A DNA stretch of 9,394 nt. Origin: an uncultured Angelakisella sp. GTDB taxonomy: Bacteria > Bacillota > Clostridia > Oscillospirales > Ruminococcaceae. This document shows, piece by piece, positions 1 through 6,651 of the stretch. Position 1 is the stretch's first letter. Each line of letters opens with the position of its first letter. The DNA is taken from positions 1-9,394 of the forward strand of contig CAJFUT010000306.1 of NCBI GenBank assembly GCA_904420255.1. The letters run 5' to 3'. Below the pieces are notes generated by a model. That model was given only the letters and a program-made list of their open reading frames with translations, searched no databases and was not told where the DNA came from. A program made the position numbers and the translations under genes.

Positions 1-23
1 GGGATGGCCCAAAAAACATCTGC

Positions 24-30
24 AAGGAGG
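24..30 (+). promoter_or_regulatory. Ribosome binding site deciding a TTG start
   Basis: AAGGAGG lies 8 bases before the TTG at 39. It is the reason for placing the amidohydrolase start there, although the reading frame stays open up to the left edge of the window. No ATG occurs in frame between the edge and position 39. Confidence 0.75.
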
Positions 31-38
31 CGCCGGAG

Positions 39-1382
39 TTGGAAGGCATCACCAGGGAAAAGCTGAAGGAACAGGTCTGCGGCGAGATCCACCGCCGCAG
101 CGGGGAGATTATGGCGCTGGCCCAGGATATCCTCCGCCACCCGGAGCTGGGCTACCGGGAGCGGCGCACCGCCTCAGTGCTGGCCCGGGAGTTTTCCTCT
201 CTGGGGCTGCCGGTGGAAACCGGCCTTGCCCGCACCGGGGTGAAGGCCCGGGCCGCCGGCCGCGGCAAGGGTCCCACCGTGGCCATCCTGGGGGAGATGG
301 ACGCCCTCCTCTGCCCCGGGCACCCCTTTGCCGACCCGGAAACCGGCGCCGCCCACGCCTGCGGCCACCACGCCCAGGCGGCGGCCATGATCGGGGCCGC
401 CATGGGGCTGGTGGGGGCCGGGGCCATGGGGCTGCTGGACGGGGACGTGGTGTTCCTGGGCTGCCCCGCCGAGGAATATATCGAGCTGGACTTCCGCCGG
501 GCCCTGAAGGAGGCGGGGGAAATCGCCTTCTTCGGGGGGAAGCAGGAGCTGCTGCGGGCGGGGGCCTTTGACGACGTGGATATGGCCATGATGGTCCACG
601 CCGAGTGCGGCCGCGCCGACCCGGTGGCCCTGGTTGGGGGCGACATGAACGGCTTCATCGGCAAGTCCATCCGGTTCATCGGGCGGGCGGCCCACGCCGG
701 GGGCGCCCCGGAGCAGGGGATCAACGCCCTCAACGCCGCCGCCCTGGCCCTGCTGGCCATCAATTCCCAGCGGGAAACCTTCCGGGACCAGGACGCCGTG
801 CGGGTCCACCCGGTGATCACCAAGGGGGGCGACTCGGTCAACATCGTCCCCGCGGATGTGCGGATGGAAACCTACGTCCGGGGCCGGACCCTCCAGGCCA
901 TCCGGGACGCCGGCGCCAAGGTGGACCGGGCCATTCAGGGGGCGGCCTGGTCCATCGGGGCCCGGGTGGAGATCACCCAGATTCCCGGCTACCTCCCCTA
1001 CCGCCACGACGAGGAGCTGACCCGGGTCTACGCCGAAAACGCCCGGGCCCTTCTGGGGGAGGACCGGGTGGAAACCGCCCCCCTCTTTACCGGCAGCGGG
1101 GACATCGGGGACCTTTCGGCGGTGATGCCCGCCATTATCCCTTCCATGGGGGGCTGGAAGGGGATGGCCCACCACCCCTCCCTGGAGGCGGCCGACCCCT
1201 ACGCCGCCTATGTCCGCCCCGCCCAGCTGATGGCCATGACGGCGGTGGACCTCTTGTGGGACGGGGCGGCCCGGGCCCGGCAGGTGCTGGACCGCTTCAC
1301 CCCCCTCTTTGACCGGAAGGGCTGCCTCGCCTTCTGGCAGGAATTAGAAAACCAAAAGGAGGAAAACGCGCCATGGAACTGA
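39..1382 (+). CDS. M20 family amidohydrolase / metallopeptidase (AbgB / N-acyl-amino-acid hydrolase-like)
   Basis: A cytoplasmic metal-dependent hydrolase of 447 residues, a usual length for M20 amidohydrolases (AbgB, hippurate and IAA-amino-acid hydrolases). These cleave the amide bond of N-acylated amino acids, p-aminobenzoyl-glutamate or small peptides. No signal peptide is seen. The N-terminus has the family's HPELGYRE (34-41). Likely metal and catalytic residues are C108 and H110 in ACGHHAQ, the E145-E146 pair (PAEEY), H187 (MMVHAE) and a C-terminal His in AHHPS (377-381). The dimerisation/lid domain spans roughly residues 205-315 (GRAAHAGGAPEQGINALNAA). GSGDIGDLS (352-360) resembles the SSDMGDVS stretch of AbgB-type proteins. 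The CGHH..Q motif differs from the CGHDxH of IAA-amidohydrolases and is closer to AbgB's CGHN. The start is TTG with a strong SD; the frame is open upstream, so a longer N-terminus cannot be excluded. Its end overlaps the next gene by 10 bases, implying co-transcription. The family is secure; the substrate is unknown. Confidence 0.9.
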   Translation: MEGITREKLKEQVCGEIHRRSGEIMALAQDILRHPELGYRERRTASVLAREFSSLGLPVETGLARTGVKARAAGRGKGPTVAILGEMDALLCPGHPFADPETGAAHACGHHAQAAAMIGAAMGLVGAGAMGLLDGDVVFLGCPAEEYIELDFRRALKEAGEIAFFGGKQELLRAGAFDDVDMAMMVHAECGRADPVALVGGDMNGFIGKSIRFIGRAAHAGGAPEQGINALNAAALALLAINSQRETFRDQDAVRVHPVITKGGDSVNIVPADVRMETYVRGRTLQAIRDAGAKVDRAIQGAAWSIGARVEITQIPGYLPYRHDEELTRVYAENARALLGEDRVETAPLFTGSGDIGDLSAVMPAIIPSMGGWKGMAHHPSLEAADPYAAYVRPAQLMAMTAVDLLWDGAARARQVLDRFTPLFDRKGCLAFWQELENQKEENAPWN

Positions 1383-2524
1383 ACTGGGACACCATGAAAA
1401 AGTTGCTGGGCCTGGTGGCCTTCGGGGTGCTGCTCCACTGGGGCCTCCAGAACCTCTCCTTCCTGCGGGAGGTGCTGGGCTTCCTCCTGGAGCTTATCGC
1501 CCCCTTCCTTCTGGGGGGCTGCATTGCCTTTGTCCTCAACGTGCCCATGAGCTTTGTGGAGCGCCATCTTCCCCAGGGGAACCCCGCTTCCCGCCGGGGC
1601 CGCCTGTGGCTGAAATTCCGCCGGCCCGCCGCCCTGGTGCTGACCCTGGCCCTGGTGGTGGCGGTGCTGCTGGTGGGCGGGTTCCTGGTGGTGCCGGAGC
1701 TTTCCGCCAGCGTCAGGACCCTGGCGGCCAGCTTCCAGGCCTTCCCTGCCACCCTGGCCCAGTGGGCTGAGGAACTCTCCCCCTATATCCCCCAGCTGAG
1801 CCAATGGGTGGCCAGCCTCCAGATCAACTGGCAGGACATCCTCTCCAAGGCCCTGGCATTCATCCAGAGCGGGGCAGGCAGCTTCCTGGGCTCGGCCTGG
1901 AGCGTCGCGGCCGGCATCTTCAACGGCCTTTTCACCTTTGTGCTGGGCTTTATCTTCGCCTGCTACATTCTCTTCCAGAAGGAGGGGCTCCGCCGGGGGA
2001 ACCGCCGCCTCCTTTACGCCTTCCTCCCCCGGGAGCAGGCGGACCGCGTGCTGGAGGTGTGCAGCCTCACCTATTCCACCTTCGCCAGCTTCCTCTCGGG
2101 CCAGTGCCTGGAGGCGGTGATCCTGGGGCTGATGTTCTTTGTCTGCCTCAATCTCTTCCGCTTCCCCTACGCCCTGATGATCTCGGTGCTCATCTCCTTC
2201 ACCGCCCTCATCCCCATCTTCGGCGCCTTCATCGGCTGCGCCGTGGGGGCCTTCATGATCCTGATGCTGGACCCCATGCAGGCGGTGTGGTTTGTGATCC
2301 TTTTCCTCATCCTCCAGCAGGTGGAGGGGAACCTGATCTACCCCAAGGTGGTGGGAGGCTCGGTGGGGCTGCCCTCCATCTGGGTGCTGGCGGCGGTGAC
2401 CATCGGCGGCAGCACCATGGGGGTGGCGGGGATGCTGATTTTCATTCCCATCTGCTCGGTGGTCTACACCCTTCTGAACCGGAACATCAGCCGCCGGCTG
2501 GCCCAGCGCCGCCTGGACCCCTAA
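1373..2524 (+). CDS. AI-2E family transporter (UPF0118 / PF01594 membrane protein)
   Basis: A 383-residue polytopic inner-membrane protein of the AI-2E family. Members have been linked to autoinducer-2 export (TqsA), Na+/H+ exchange or small-molecule efflux, so the name does not fix the substrate. Hydrophobic segments lie near residues 11-25, 37-57, 85-108, 178-200, 245-262, 268-296, 303-317 and 334-366. A soluble, partly amphipathic stretch (about 110-170) lies between the third and fourth segments, as is typical of the family. The C-terminal half carries the hallmark PIFGAFIG (281-288) and QQVEGNLIYPKVVGGSVGLP (315-334). The ATG at 1373 has AAGGAGG at 1356-1362, ten bases upstream and inside the end of the amidohydrolase gene. 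The 10-base overlap with that gene suggests translational coupling. It is the last gene of the rightward unit and faces the ABC-transporter operon. The family call is strong; a link to quorum sensing is not supported here. Confidence 0.93.
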   Translation: MELNWDTMKKLLGLVAFGVLLHWGLQNLSFLREVLGFLLELIAPFLLGGCIAFVLNVPMSFVERHLPQGNPASRRGRLWLKFRRPAALVLTLALVVAVLLVGGFLVVPELSASVRTLAASFQAFPATLAQWAEELSPYIPQLSQWVASLQINWQDILSKALAFIQSGAGSFLGSAWSVAAGIFNGLFTFVLGFIFACYILFQKEGLRRGNRRLLYAFLPREQADRVLEVCSLTYSTFASFLSGQCLEAVILGLMFFVCLNLFRFPYALMISVLISFTALIPIFGAFIGCAVGAFMILMLDPMQAVWFVILFLILQQVEGNLIYPKVVGGSVGLPSIWVLAAVTIGGSTMGVAGMLIFIPICSVVYTLLNRNISRRLAQRRLDP

Positions 2525-2584
2525 CCGGGCGGGGGCCCCCATCGCGCACCAGGGCTTTCCCCTGTCCAGGCCCTCACCCGCGCC

Positions 2585-2618
2585 AAAAATTCCCGGAAAA
2601 CCCAGCTTTCCAACCGGG
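2585..2618 (-). terminator. Candidate leftward terminator for the ABC-transporter operon
   Basis: Read on the minus strand, CCCGG (2618-2614) pairs with CCGGG (2596-2592), with further A-T pairing inside, and AATTTTT (2591-2585) follows directly. The stem is short and interrupted, so this is a modest candidate. It is, however, the only minus-strand stem followed by a T-run that I found downstream of the OppF-like gene. Confidence 0.35.
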
Positions 2619-2629
2619 CCGGGGCCCGG
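2614..2629. repeat. GC-only inverted repeat
   Basis: CCGGGCC (2614-2620) and GGCCCGG (2623-2629) are perfect inverted arms separated by two G's. There is no adjacent T-run on either strand. It lies next to the larger 34-base palindrome and could be part of the same folded 3' region. Confidence 0.5.
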
Positions 2630-2636
2630 CGCAGCA

Positions 2637-2670
2637 GGAAAGGACTCCGCCGGCCGGCGGGGTCCTTTCC
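2637..2670. repeat. 34-base near-perfect palindrome between convergent genes
   Basis: Two 17-base arms (2637-2653 and 2654-2670) are reverse complements except at one position, which is a G-T wobble. There is no spacer. Both strands would form a very stable GC-rich hairpin with the outer pairs GGAAAGGA/TCCTTTCC. Neither strand has a T-run directly after it, so it is not a textbook Rho-independent terminator. It more likely acts as a shared 3'-end stabiliser or is part of a dispersed intergenic repeat. Confidence 0.75.
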
Positions 2671-2710
2671 CGAAGAAAAGTATCGTGAATGAGGCAAGCG
2701 CAGCGATTTG

Positions 2711-3730
<1,020 letters not shown>

Positions 3731-3733
3731 GGC

Positions 3734-4744
3734 TCAGCCCTCCTTTCCTTCCGGCTCCGCCGGTTCCTCCGGCAGGGCCCGGTCCTCATAAAGCCAGCAG
3801 CGGCAGCGGTGCCCCTCCCCCAGCCGGAACAGCGGAGGAAGCTCCGCCCGGCACTTTTCGGTGGCATGGATGCAGCGGGGGTTAAAGACGCACCCCGAGG
3901 GGAAGTCCCTGGCGCTGGGGACGCTGCCGGGGATGACGTAAAGCTTCCGGTCCTCCCCGATGACCGGCAGGGAGCGGAGCAGGCCCTGGGTGTAGGGGTG
4001 GGCGGGGCCGCTGAAAAGCTCCTCCACCGGCGCCTCCTCCATGATCTGGCCGCAGTAGAGGATCACCACCCGGCTGCACACCTCCCGGACCACCCCCAGG
4101 TCGTGGGTGATTAAGAGGATGGCGGTGCCCAGGCGCTCCTTCAGCTCCTTCATCAGGTCCAGGATCTGGGCCTGGATGGTGACGTCCAGGGCGGTGGTGG
4201 GCTCGTCGGCGATGAGGACCTCCGGGTTGCAGGAGAGGGCCATGGCGATCATCACCCGCTGGCGCATCCCGCCGGAAAGCTGGTGGGGATATTCCCGGAT
4301 CCGCTGCTCCGGCATGGCGATCTTCACCATCCGCAGGGCCTCGATGGCCTTCTGGCGGGCCTCCTCGCGGCTGGCGTTCTGGTGGAGGCGGAATACCTCC
4401 ATCAGCTGGTCCCCGATGGTGAGGACCGGGTTCAGGCTGGTCATGGGCTCCTGGAAGATCATGGAGATCCGGTCCCCCCGGACCCCGCGGAGCTGCCGGG
4501 GCTTATAGGTCAGCAGGTCCTCCCCGTCCAGCAGAACCTGGCCGGACACCTTGCCGGGGCTGGGCACCAGGCCCATCACCGCCAGGGAGGTCATGCTCTT
4601 GCCGCAGCCCGATTCCCCCACCAGGCCCACGGTTTCCCCCCGGTCCAGATGGAAGCTGATGCCGTTCACCACCCGGACGCTGCCGCCGATGTTCTGAAAA
4701 TCCACATTCAGGTCCTTGACCGCAAGGACGGTATCCTGTTTCAT
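3734..4744 (-). CDS. Oligopeptide/dipeptide ABC transporter ATP-binding protein (OppD/DppD-like)
   Basis: The first ATPase of the peptide-type importer, 336 residues. Motifs in order are Walker A GESGCGKS (43-50), Q-loop Q98 (IFQEPMTSLNP), signature LSGGM (156-160), Walker B VLIADEP (176-182), TALD and H-loop H214. The sequence IFQEPMTSLNPVLTIGDQL is a strong OppD/DppD hallmark. The C-terminal extension has HPYTQGLL and cysteines C285, C291, C298 and C314/C316. This is the same cysteine pattern that binds an iron-sulphur cluster in some structurally studied peptide transporters; cluster binding here is inference. The ATG at 4744 has AAGGAGG seven bases upstream (4758-4752), and that SD overlaps the stop codon of the OppC-like gene. 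The gaps are 12 bases to the OppC-like gene upstream and 3 bases to the OppF-like gene downstream, so it is surely co-transcribed. The function as importer ATPase is secure; the substrate is not. Confidence 0.95.
   Translation of the reverse strand: MKQDTVLAVKDLNVDFQNIGGSVRVVNGISFHLDRGETVGLVGESGCGKSMTSLAVMGLVPSPGKVSGQVLLDGEDLLTYKPRQLRGVRGDRISMIFQEPMTSLNPVLTIGDQLMEVFRLHQNASREEARQKAIEALRMVKIAMPEQRIREYPHQLSGGMRQRVMIAMALSCNPEVLIADEPTTALDVTIQAQILDLMKELKERLGTAILLITHDLGVVREVCSRVVILYCGQIMEEAPVEELFSGPAHPYTQGLLRSLPVIGEDRKLYVIPGSVPSARDFPSGCVFNPRCIHATEKCRAELPPLFRLGEGHRCRCWLYEDRALPEEPAEPEGKEG
3739..3746 (-). promoter_or_regulatory. Ribosome binding site supporting a GTG start
   Basis: AAAGGAGG on the minus strand lies eight bases before the GTG at 3730 and within the last codons of the OppD-like gene. 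It fixes the OppF-like start and points to coupled translation of the two ATPases. Confidence 0.75.
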
Positions 4745-4756
4745 GGCGGCGCCTCC

Positions 4757-5581
4757 TTAATTCAGTCTGGGGTCCAGCATATCCCGCAGGCCGTCCCCCA
4801 GGGTATTGAGGGAAAGCACCGACAGGACGATGGCCAGCCCCGGCAGGGTGATGAGGTAGGGGGAGGTGGTGATATACTGCCTGCCCTCGCTGAGGATGTT
4901 GCCCCAGCTGGGGATCTCCGGGGAGAGGCCCACCCCCAGGAAGGTGAGGCTGGACTCGGAGAGCACCGTCAGGGCCATAATCAGGGTGAGGCGGATAATC
5001 AGCGGGGAGATGCAGAGGGGCAGGATGTACTTGAAGATGATCCTGGCGTCGGAGGCGCCCATGGCCCGGGCCGCCTCCACGTGCTCGTATTCCTTCACCG
5101 AGATCACCGTACCCCGGATGGTGCGCACCACCCTGGGGAGGTAGGAGATGCTCAGGGCCAGGATGATGTTCTGAATCCCCGAGCCGAAAACGGTCAGGAT
5201 CACCAGGGCCAGCAGGATGGAGGGGAAGGCCATCAGGCCGTCCATAAAACGCATGATGGTGACCTCGGCCCAGTGGTAATACCCCGCCAGCAGCCCCAGG
5301 ACGGTACCCAGGGCCCCGCAGACCACCAGCACCGACAGGGCGATGGTGAGGGAGATCCGGGCGCCGTAAACAATGCGGGAAAAGACGTCCCTTCCGAAGG
5401 CGTCGGTGCCGCAGAAGTGCTCCGCCGAGGGGGGCTGAAGGGCATCCTGCATGGCGTAGGCCCCGGGATCATGGGTGGCGATATAGGGGGCGAAAACCGC
5501 CATCAATATAATCAGCAGGAACAATCCGCCGCCGAAGGCGATCTGGCTGTATCTGCGCCAGAATTTTCTCAGCTTTACCAT
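4757..5581 (-). CDS. Peptide-type ABC transporter permease (OppC/DppC-like)
   Basis: One of the two membrane subunits forming the import channel, 274 residues from the chosen start, typical for DppC/OppC. The N-terminal cytoplasmic KLRKFWRR is followed by a first membrane helix (about 16-34). Then comes the OppC_N-type external loop with HFCGTDAFGRDVFSRIVYGAR (55-75), in which GTD..GRD is a hallmark. The BPD_transp_1 core has helices near 78-100, 115-133, 137-150, 189-208 and 246-262. The EAA loop that contacts the ATPases is EAARAMGASDARIIFKYILP (169-188). It ends in DPRLN, characteristic of this subunit. An in-frame ATG at 5602 would add seven residues and overlap the OppB-like stop as ATGA, but it has only a weak SD. 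The ATG at 5581 has AAAGGAGG eight bases upstream, so I prefer it. It pairs with the OppB-like permease encoded directly upstream. Confidence 0.93.
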   Translation of the reverse strand: MVKLRKFWRRYSQIAFGGGLFLLIILMAVFAPYIATHDPGAYAMQDALQPPSAEHFCGTDAFGRDVFSRIVYGARISLTIALSVLVVCGALGTVLGLLAGYYHWAEVTIMRFMDGLMAFPSILLALVILTVFGSGIQNIILALSISYLPRVVRTIRGTVISVKEYEHVEAARAMGASDARIIFKYILPLCISPLIIRLTLIMALTVLSESSLTFLGVGLSPEIPSWGNILSEGRQYITTSPYLITLPGLAIVLSVLSLNTLGDGLRDMLDPRLN

Positions 5582-5589
5582 AAGTGACG

Positions 5590-5597
5590 CCTCCTTT
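5590..5597 (-). promoter_or_regulatory. Ribosome binding site deciding the OppC-like start
   Basis: AAAGGAGG on the minus strand ends eight bases before the ATG at 5581. It begins two bases after the OppB-like stop codon. It would be inside the coding region if the alternative ATG at 5602 were used, which argues for the shorter protein. Confidence 0.7.
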
Positions 5598-5598
5598 C

Positions 5599-6546
5599 TC
5601 ATTGATAATCCACCCGGGGATCGAAGACCCGGTAGAGCAGGTCAACCACCAGGTTGATGAGGATATAAGCCATGGCGATAAAGAGGATGTGGCCCTGGAT
5701 CATGGGGTAATCCCGGCGCATGAGGGAATCATAGGCCAGCTGCCCCAGCCCCGGGATGTTGAAGATGGTTTCGATGACCACGGCGCCGCCGATGAGCTGG
5801 GCCAGGGACATACCCACCTGGGTGACGATGGGGTTCATGGCGTTTTTCAGGGCGTGCTTGGCGATGACGAAGAACTCCCCCAGCCCCTTGGCCCGGGCGG
5901 TGCGGATGTAATCGTTGCCCAGGACGTCCAGCATCCCGGAGCGGGTGACCCGGGCGATGCTGGCGGACCGCTGGAGCCCCAGGGCCAGGGAGGGCAGGGA
6001 TATGTAATACAGGGTGGTGGCCAGCCCTCCCTCGGCGATGGGGACGTACCCCACCGACGGGAAGATGCTCCGCTGCACCGCGAAAAGGATCACCAGGTTG
6101 AGGCCCAGCCAGAAGCTGGGGCAGGAAATGCCGATCATGGAAACGATCATGCACAGCTTATCCAGAATATTGTTGTGGTTCACCGCCGCCAGCACCCCCA
6201 GGGGCACCCCGATGATGATGGCCACCAGAAGGGCGTAGCCAACAATGAGGAAGGTTGGCTCCAGCCGTTCTGAGAGCACCTCGGTCACCGAGCGGCTGTA
6301 ATAGATGGAATCCCCCATATCCCCCCGGAGGGCGTCGGCGAACCACTTCACCAACTGGACGGGCAGGGGCTCATTGAGGCCCAGCTTTTCGGAGAGGGCG
6401 GCGATTTCCTCCGGGGTGGCGTCGGAGCCCAGCATCACCGCCGCGGGGTTGCCGGGAATCATATGGATCAGGGCAAACACGATCACCGCCACGATAAACA
6501 GCGTCGGTATTGCTGAGATGAGCCTTCGGACGGTATAATTGATCAA
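5599..6546 (-). CDS. Peptide-type ABC transporter permease (OppB/DppB-like)
   Basis: The other channel-forming subunit of the importer, 315 residues, normal for DppB/OppB. It starts with the family's MINYTVRRLISAIPTLF first helix (about 9-29), followed by the external IHMIPGNPAA region (27-36). The BPD_transp_1 core starts near residue 95, with helices near 97-122, 133-156, 178-195, 240-260 and 287-305. The EAA loop is DYIRTARAKGLGEFFVIAKH (212-231). FNIPGLGQLAYDSLMRRDYP (262-281) and the terminal DPRVDY are strong subunit hallmarks. The start is TTG at 6546, with GAGGTGAT upstream matching the 16S rRNA tail; no better ATG lies nearby. It follows the binding-protein gene after a 105-base gap with a hairpin. 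The subunit assignment is very secure; the transported compound is not known. Confidence 0.94.
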   Translation of the reverse strand: MINYTVRRLISAIPTLFIVAVIVFALIHMIPGNPAAVMLGSDATPEEIAALSEKLGLNEPLPVQLVKWFADALRGDMGDSIYYSRSVTEVLSERLEPTFLIVGYALLVAIIIGVPLGVLAAVNHNNILDKLCMIVSMIGISCPSFWLGLNLVILFAVQRSIFPSVGYVPIAEGGLATTLYYISLPSLALGLQRSASIARVTRSGMLDVLGNDYIRTARAKGLGEFFVIAKHALKNAMNPIVTQVGMSLAQLIGGAVVIETIFNIPGLGQLAYDSLMRRDYPMIQGHILFIAMAYILINLVVDLLYRVFDPRVDYQ

Positions 6547-6551
6547 AGCAA

Positions 6552-6560
6552 ATCACCTCT
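6552..6560 (-). promoter_or_regulatory. Ribosome binding site supporting a TTG start
   Basis: AGAGGTGAT on the minus strand matches the extended anti-Shine-Dalgarno complement (GGAGGTGAT with one change). It lies a few bases before the TTG at 6546. It is the only good SD near the beginning of the OppB-like frame and differs from the AAAGGAGG type used by the other genes. Confidence 0.6.
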
Positions 6561-6593
6561 TGTCATATGGCGGCGGTCTGCCGTCCAGGGAAG

Positions 6594-6632
6594 GGGGCCG
6601 GACCGGGAAGGGGTCCTCCCCGGTCCGGCTCC
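6594..6632 (-). promoter_or_regulatory. Strong intercistronic hairpin between binding protein and permease genes
   Basis: GCCGGACCGGG (6597-6607) and CCCGGTCCGGC (6619-6629) are perfect 11-bp inverted arms with an 11-base loop, extended by a G-T pair and two G-C pairs to 6594/6632. No T-run follows on the minus strand, so full termination is unlikely. Position and strength fit an mRNA-stabilising or attenuating element that leaves more binding-protein message than permease message, as is known for other binding-protein operons. This role is inferred. Confidence 0.6.
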
Positions 6633-6651
6633 GTTTCGCAGTTCCTCCGGC

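Noticed and set aside
1373..2524. Quorum-sensing (AI-2 export) role for the AI-2E gene
   Set aside because: The family name is historical and members have varied functions. Nothing else in the window (no luxS, lsr genes or AI-2 receptors) supports signalling.
2531..2540. Perfect 10-base palindrome GGGGGCCCCC just after the AI-2E stop
   Set aside because: With no loop and no T-run it is too short to support a terminator or operator claim; it is expected now and then in such GC-rich DNA.
1208..2542. 444-residue minus-strand open frame antisense to the amidohydrolase end and AI-2E gene
   Set aside because: Its composition is His/Gln/Gly/Glu-rich low complexity, the usual shadow of GC-rich coding DNA. 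It has no recognisable domain, and the opposite strand encodes a clear AI-2E protein over the same bases.
4283..5587. 434-residue plus-strand open frame opposite the OppD/OppC-like genes
   Set aside because: It is rich in HQGDG-type residues and lacks any motif. The minus strand carries conserved permease and ATPase sequences here.
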